Shown here: piece after piece, positions 63,376 to 64,000 of the stretch | Position numbering within the stretch: position 1 is the first letter of the stretch | How the letters are laid out: every line of letters begins with the position of its first letter | Source of the DNA: an uncultured Bacteroidota bacterium | GTDB lineage: Bacteria; Bacteroidota; Bacteroidia; Chitinophagales; Chitinophagaceae | Reading direction: 5' to 3' | Assembly (NCBI GenBank): GCA_903831575.1 | Contig: CAIKYB010000022.1 | Span: 1 to 64,000, forward strand | Length of the DNA: 64,000 nt | The notes under the pieces: model-generated | Databases searched by the model: none | Seen by the model: only the letters and a program-made list of their open reading frames with translations | Told to the model about the DNA's origin: nothing | Made by a program: the position numbers and the translations under genes

Positions 63376-64000
63376 TTAATTATGACCGTCTTGTTGATTT
63401 TCGTTTTTCAATTTCCTCATTTGTGCTGCTTTATTTCGTTGTTCTTCAGTTAGAATCTTATTTCTATACGCTTCATTGTTTTTCTTAAGCACCTTCATTT
63501 GCATACGCTTTTCCTGGTCATTCCATTTTTCATTGTTTCTTATTTTCTCTGCTTCCATTTTTGATTTCTCGTGAAGCATTCTTATCTGTTTGATTTGTTC
63601 GTCTGTGAGAGCTAATGTTATACTCATATTCTCCAAACGTTTTTCAAACATTTCCTTTTTCTTTGACTCTTGTTCTTTTTTAAAAGAAGCTACTTTTTCC
63701 ATTTGCTCTTTTGTCAACAATGATTCTCTTTTAATCTTTGCCTCTTTTCTTATTACAGTTTTACGATCGTTGTATTCTTTTACAGTAATAGATTGTTGTT
63801 GTTCCAGCAAATCCATTTTTTGTTTTGTTGCTTCTTTAATAGATTTAAATGCAGCTTTTTGTTCTTTGGTAAAGTTCAATATTTTGCCCATTTCATGAGG
63901 CATTCGATTCATTCCTTCTTGTTTATGACATTCAGGATTTCCTTTTTTCATTTTACATTTATCCTGAGCAAAAGCGGAAGACAATAAAAATGAAAAGATA
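63376..64000 (-). CDS. CpxP/Spy-like periplasmic protein, 5'-truncated by window
   Basis: At least 207 residues are visible; the N-terminus continues past the window end. The first visible residues (SFLLSSAFAQD) are the end of a signal peptide, so the ATG lies just outside. The mature protein is highly charged, rich in Lys, Glu and Met, and helical, with repeated LT-x-E/D-Q motifs (LTDEQIKQIRMLHEK, LTEEQRNKAAQMRKL, LTKEQMEKVASFKKEQ), the LTxxQ signature of CpxP/Spy family periplasmic chaperone or stress sensors. No cpxAR genes are visible. Confidence 0.78.
   Translation of the reverse strand, partial: IFSFLLSSAFAQDKCKMKKGNPECHKQEGMNRMPHEMGKILNFTKEQKAAFKSIKEATKQKMDLLEQQQSITVKEYNDRKTVIRKEAKIKRESLLTKEQMEKVASFKKEQESKKKEMFEKRLENMSITLALTDEQIKQIRMLHEKSKMEAEKIRNNEKWNDQEKRMQMKVLKKNNEAYRNKILTEEQRNKAAQMRKLKNENQQDGHN

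Overview
The window is an AT-rich chromosomal segment of a Bacteroidota bacterium, most likely from the Chitinophagaceae or a close relative. The taxon call is inferred from gliding-motility genes gldD and gldE in a mutY-ssb-gldE-gldD row, several Bacteroidota-typical families (DUF3098, DUF3108, DUF3109, the long form of IspG, a 29-residue COX24-like protein next to RNase G), and many gene starts preceded by the Bacteroidota -7 promoter motif TAnnTTTG. Nearly the whole window is dense housekeeping sequence. I see no prophage, insertion sequence, CRISPR array, toxin-antitoxin pair or recognisable defence system.

Layout. 1-2.1 kb: atpD-atpC (F1 ATPase beta and a short epsilon) on the minus strand. 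2.2-5.6 kb: EamA transporter, MscL, ScpA, pirin and a small membrane protein. 5.7-10.6 kb: dxs and leuS on the minus strand, with odd short tandem repeats in the leaders of both. 10.8-15.1 kb, plus strand: ftsX, DUF3098, uppP, an MFS transporter and a metallo-hydrolase. 15.1-19.7 kb: DUF3108 protein and flippase-like protein, ruvC facing HIT/greA, then ridA with a 2-hydroxyacid dehydrogenase. 19.8-23.0 kb, plus strand: an orphan 3-hydroxyacyl-CoA dehydrogenase C-terminal domain with tsaB, then an ArsR-type regulator beside a persulfide-dioxygenase/rhodanese protein. 23.0-29.0 kb: an apparent five-gene minus-strand operon (DUF3109, a degenerate class D beta-lactamase lipoprotein, ispG, nadB, lipid A-type acyltransferase). 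29.1-32.7 kb: mutY-ssb-gldE-gldD. 32.8-35.9 kb: HU protein, TPR protein, COX24-like miniprotein and rng. 36.0-38.4 kb: a three-gene envelope operon with an LpoB-like lipoprotein. 38.5-42.7 kb: tig, tRNA-Leu(UAG) and rel/spoT. 42.8-49.3 kb: thyA, mnmA, two lipoproteins, a GNAT acetyltransferase and icd. 49.4-57.9 kb: a THUMP methyltransferase and a seven-gene sugar-nucleotide operon making precursors of UDP-glucuronate, UDP-xylose, UDP-N-acetylhexosaminuronate, dTDP-rhamnose and amino-sugar types. 58.0-64.0 kb: waaA, a conserved acidic protein, tdk, rimM, two pseudouridine synthases and a CpxP/Spy-like protein cut by the window end.

How the genes relate. Envelope functions recur: undecaprenyl phosphate recycling (UppP), isoprenoid precursors (Dxs, IspG), lipid A/Kdo (acyltransferase, WaaA), sugar nucleotides, LpoB and FtsX. 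RNA modification and translation functions are also frequent (LeuS, TsaB, MnmA, RluA, RluB, THUMP methyltransferase, RimM, trigger factor).

Most notable: a lipoprotein keeping the class D beta-lactamase fold motifs but lacking the catalytic lysine and KTG; two near-identical perfect palindromes that both lie between convergent genes and differ by a compensatory base-pair swap; an intrinsic-terminator-like hairpin directly behind the greA promoter; a cysteine-free ArsR protein beside a sulfur-oxidation gene; and 11-bp tandem repeats between leuS and dxs. None amounts to a clearly new multi-gene system.
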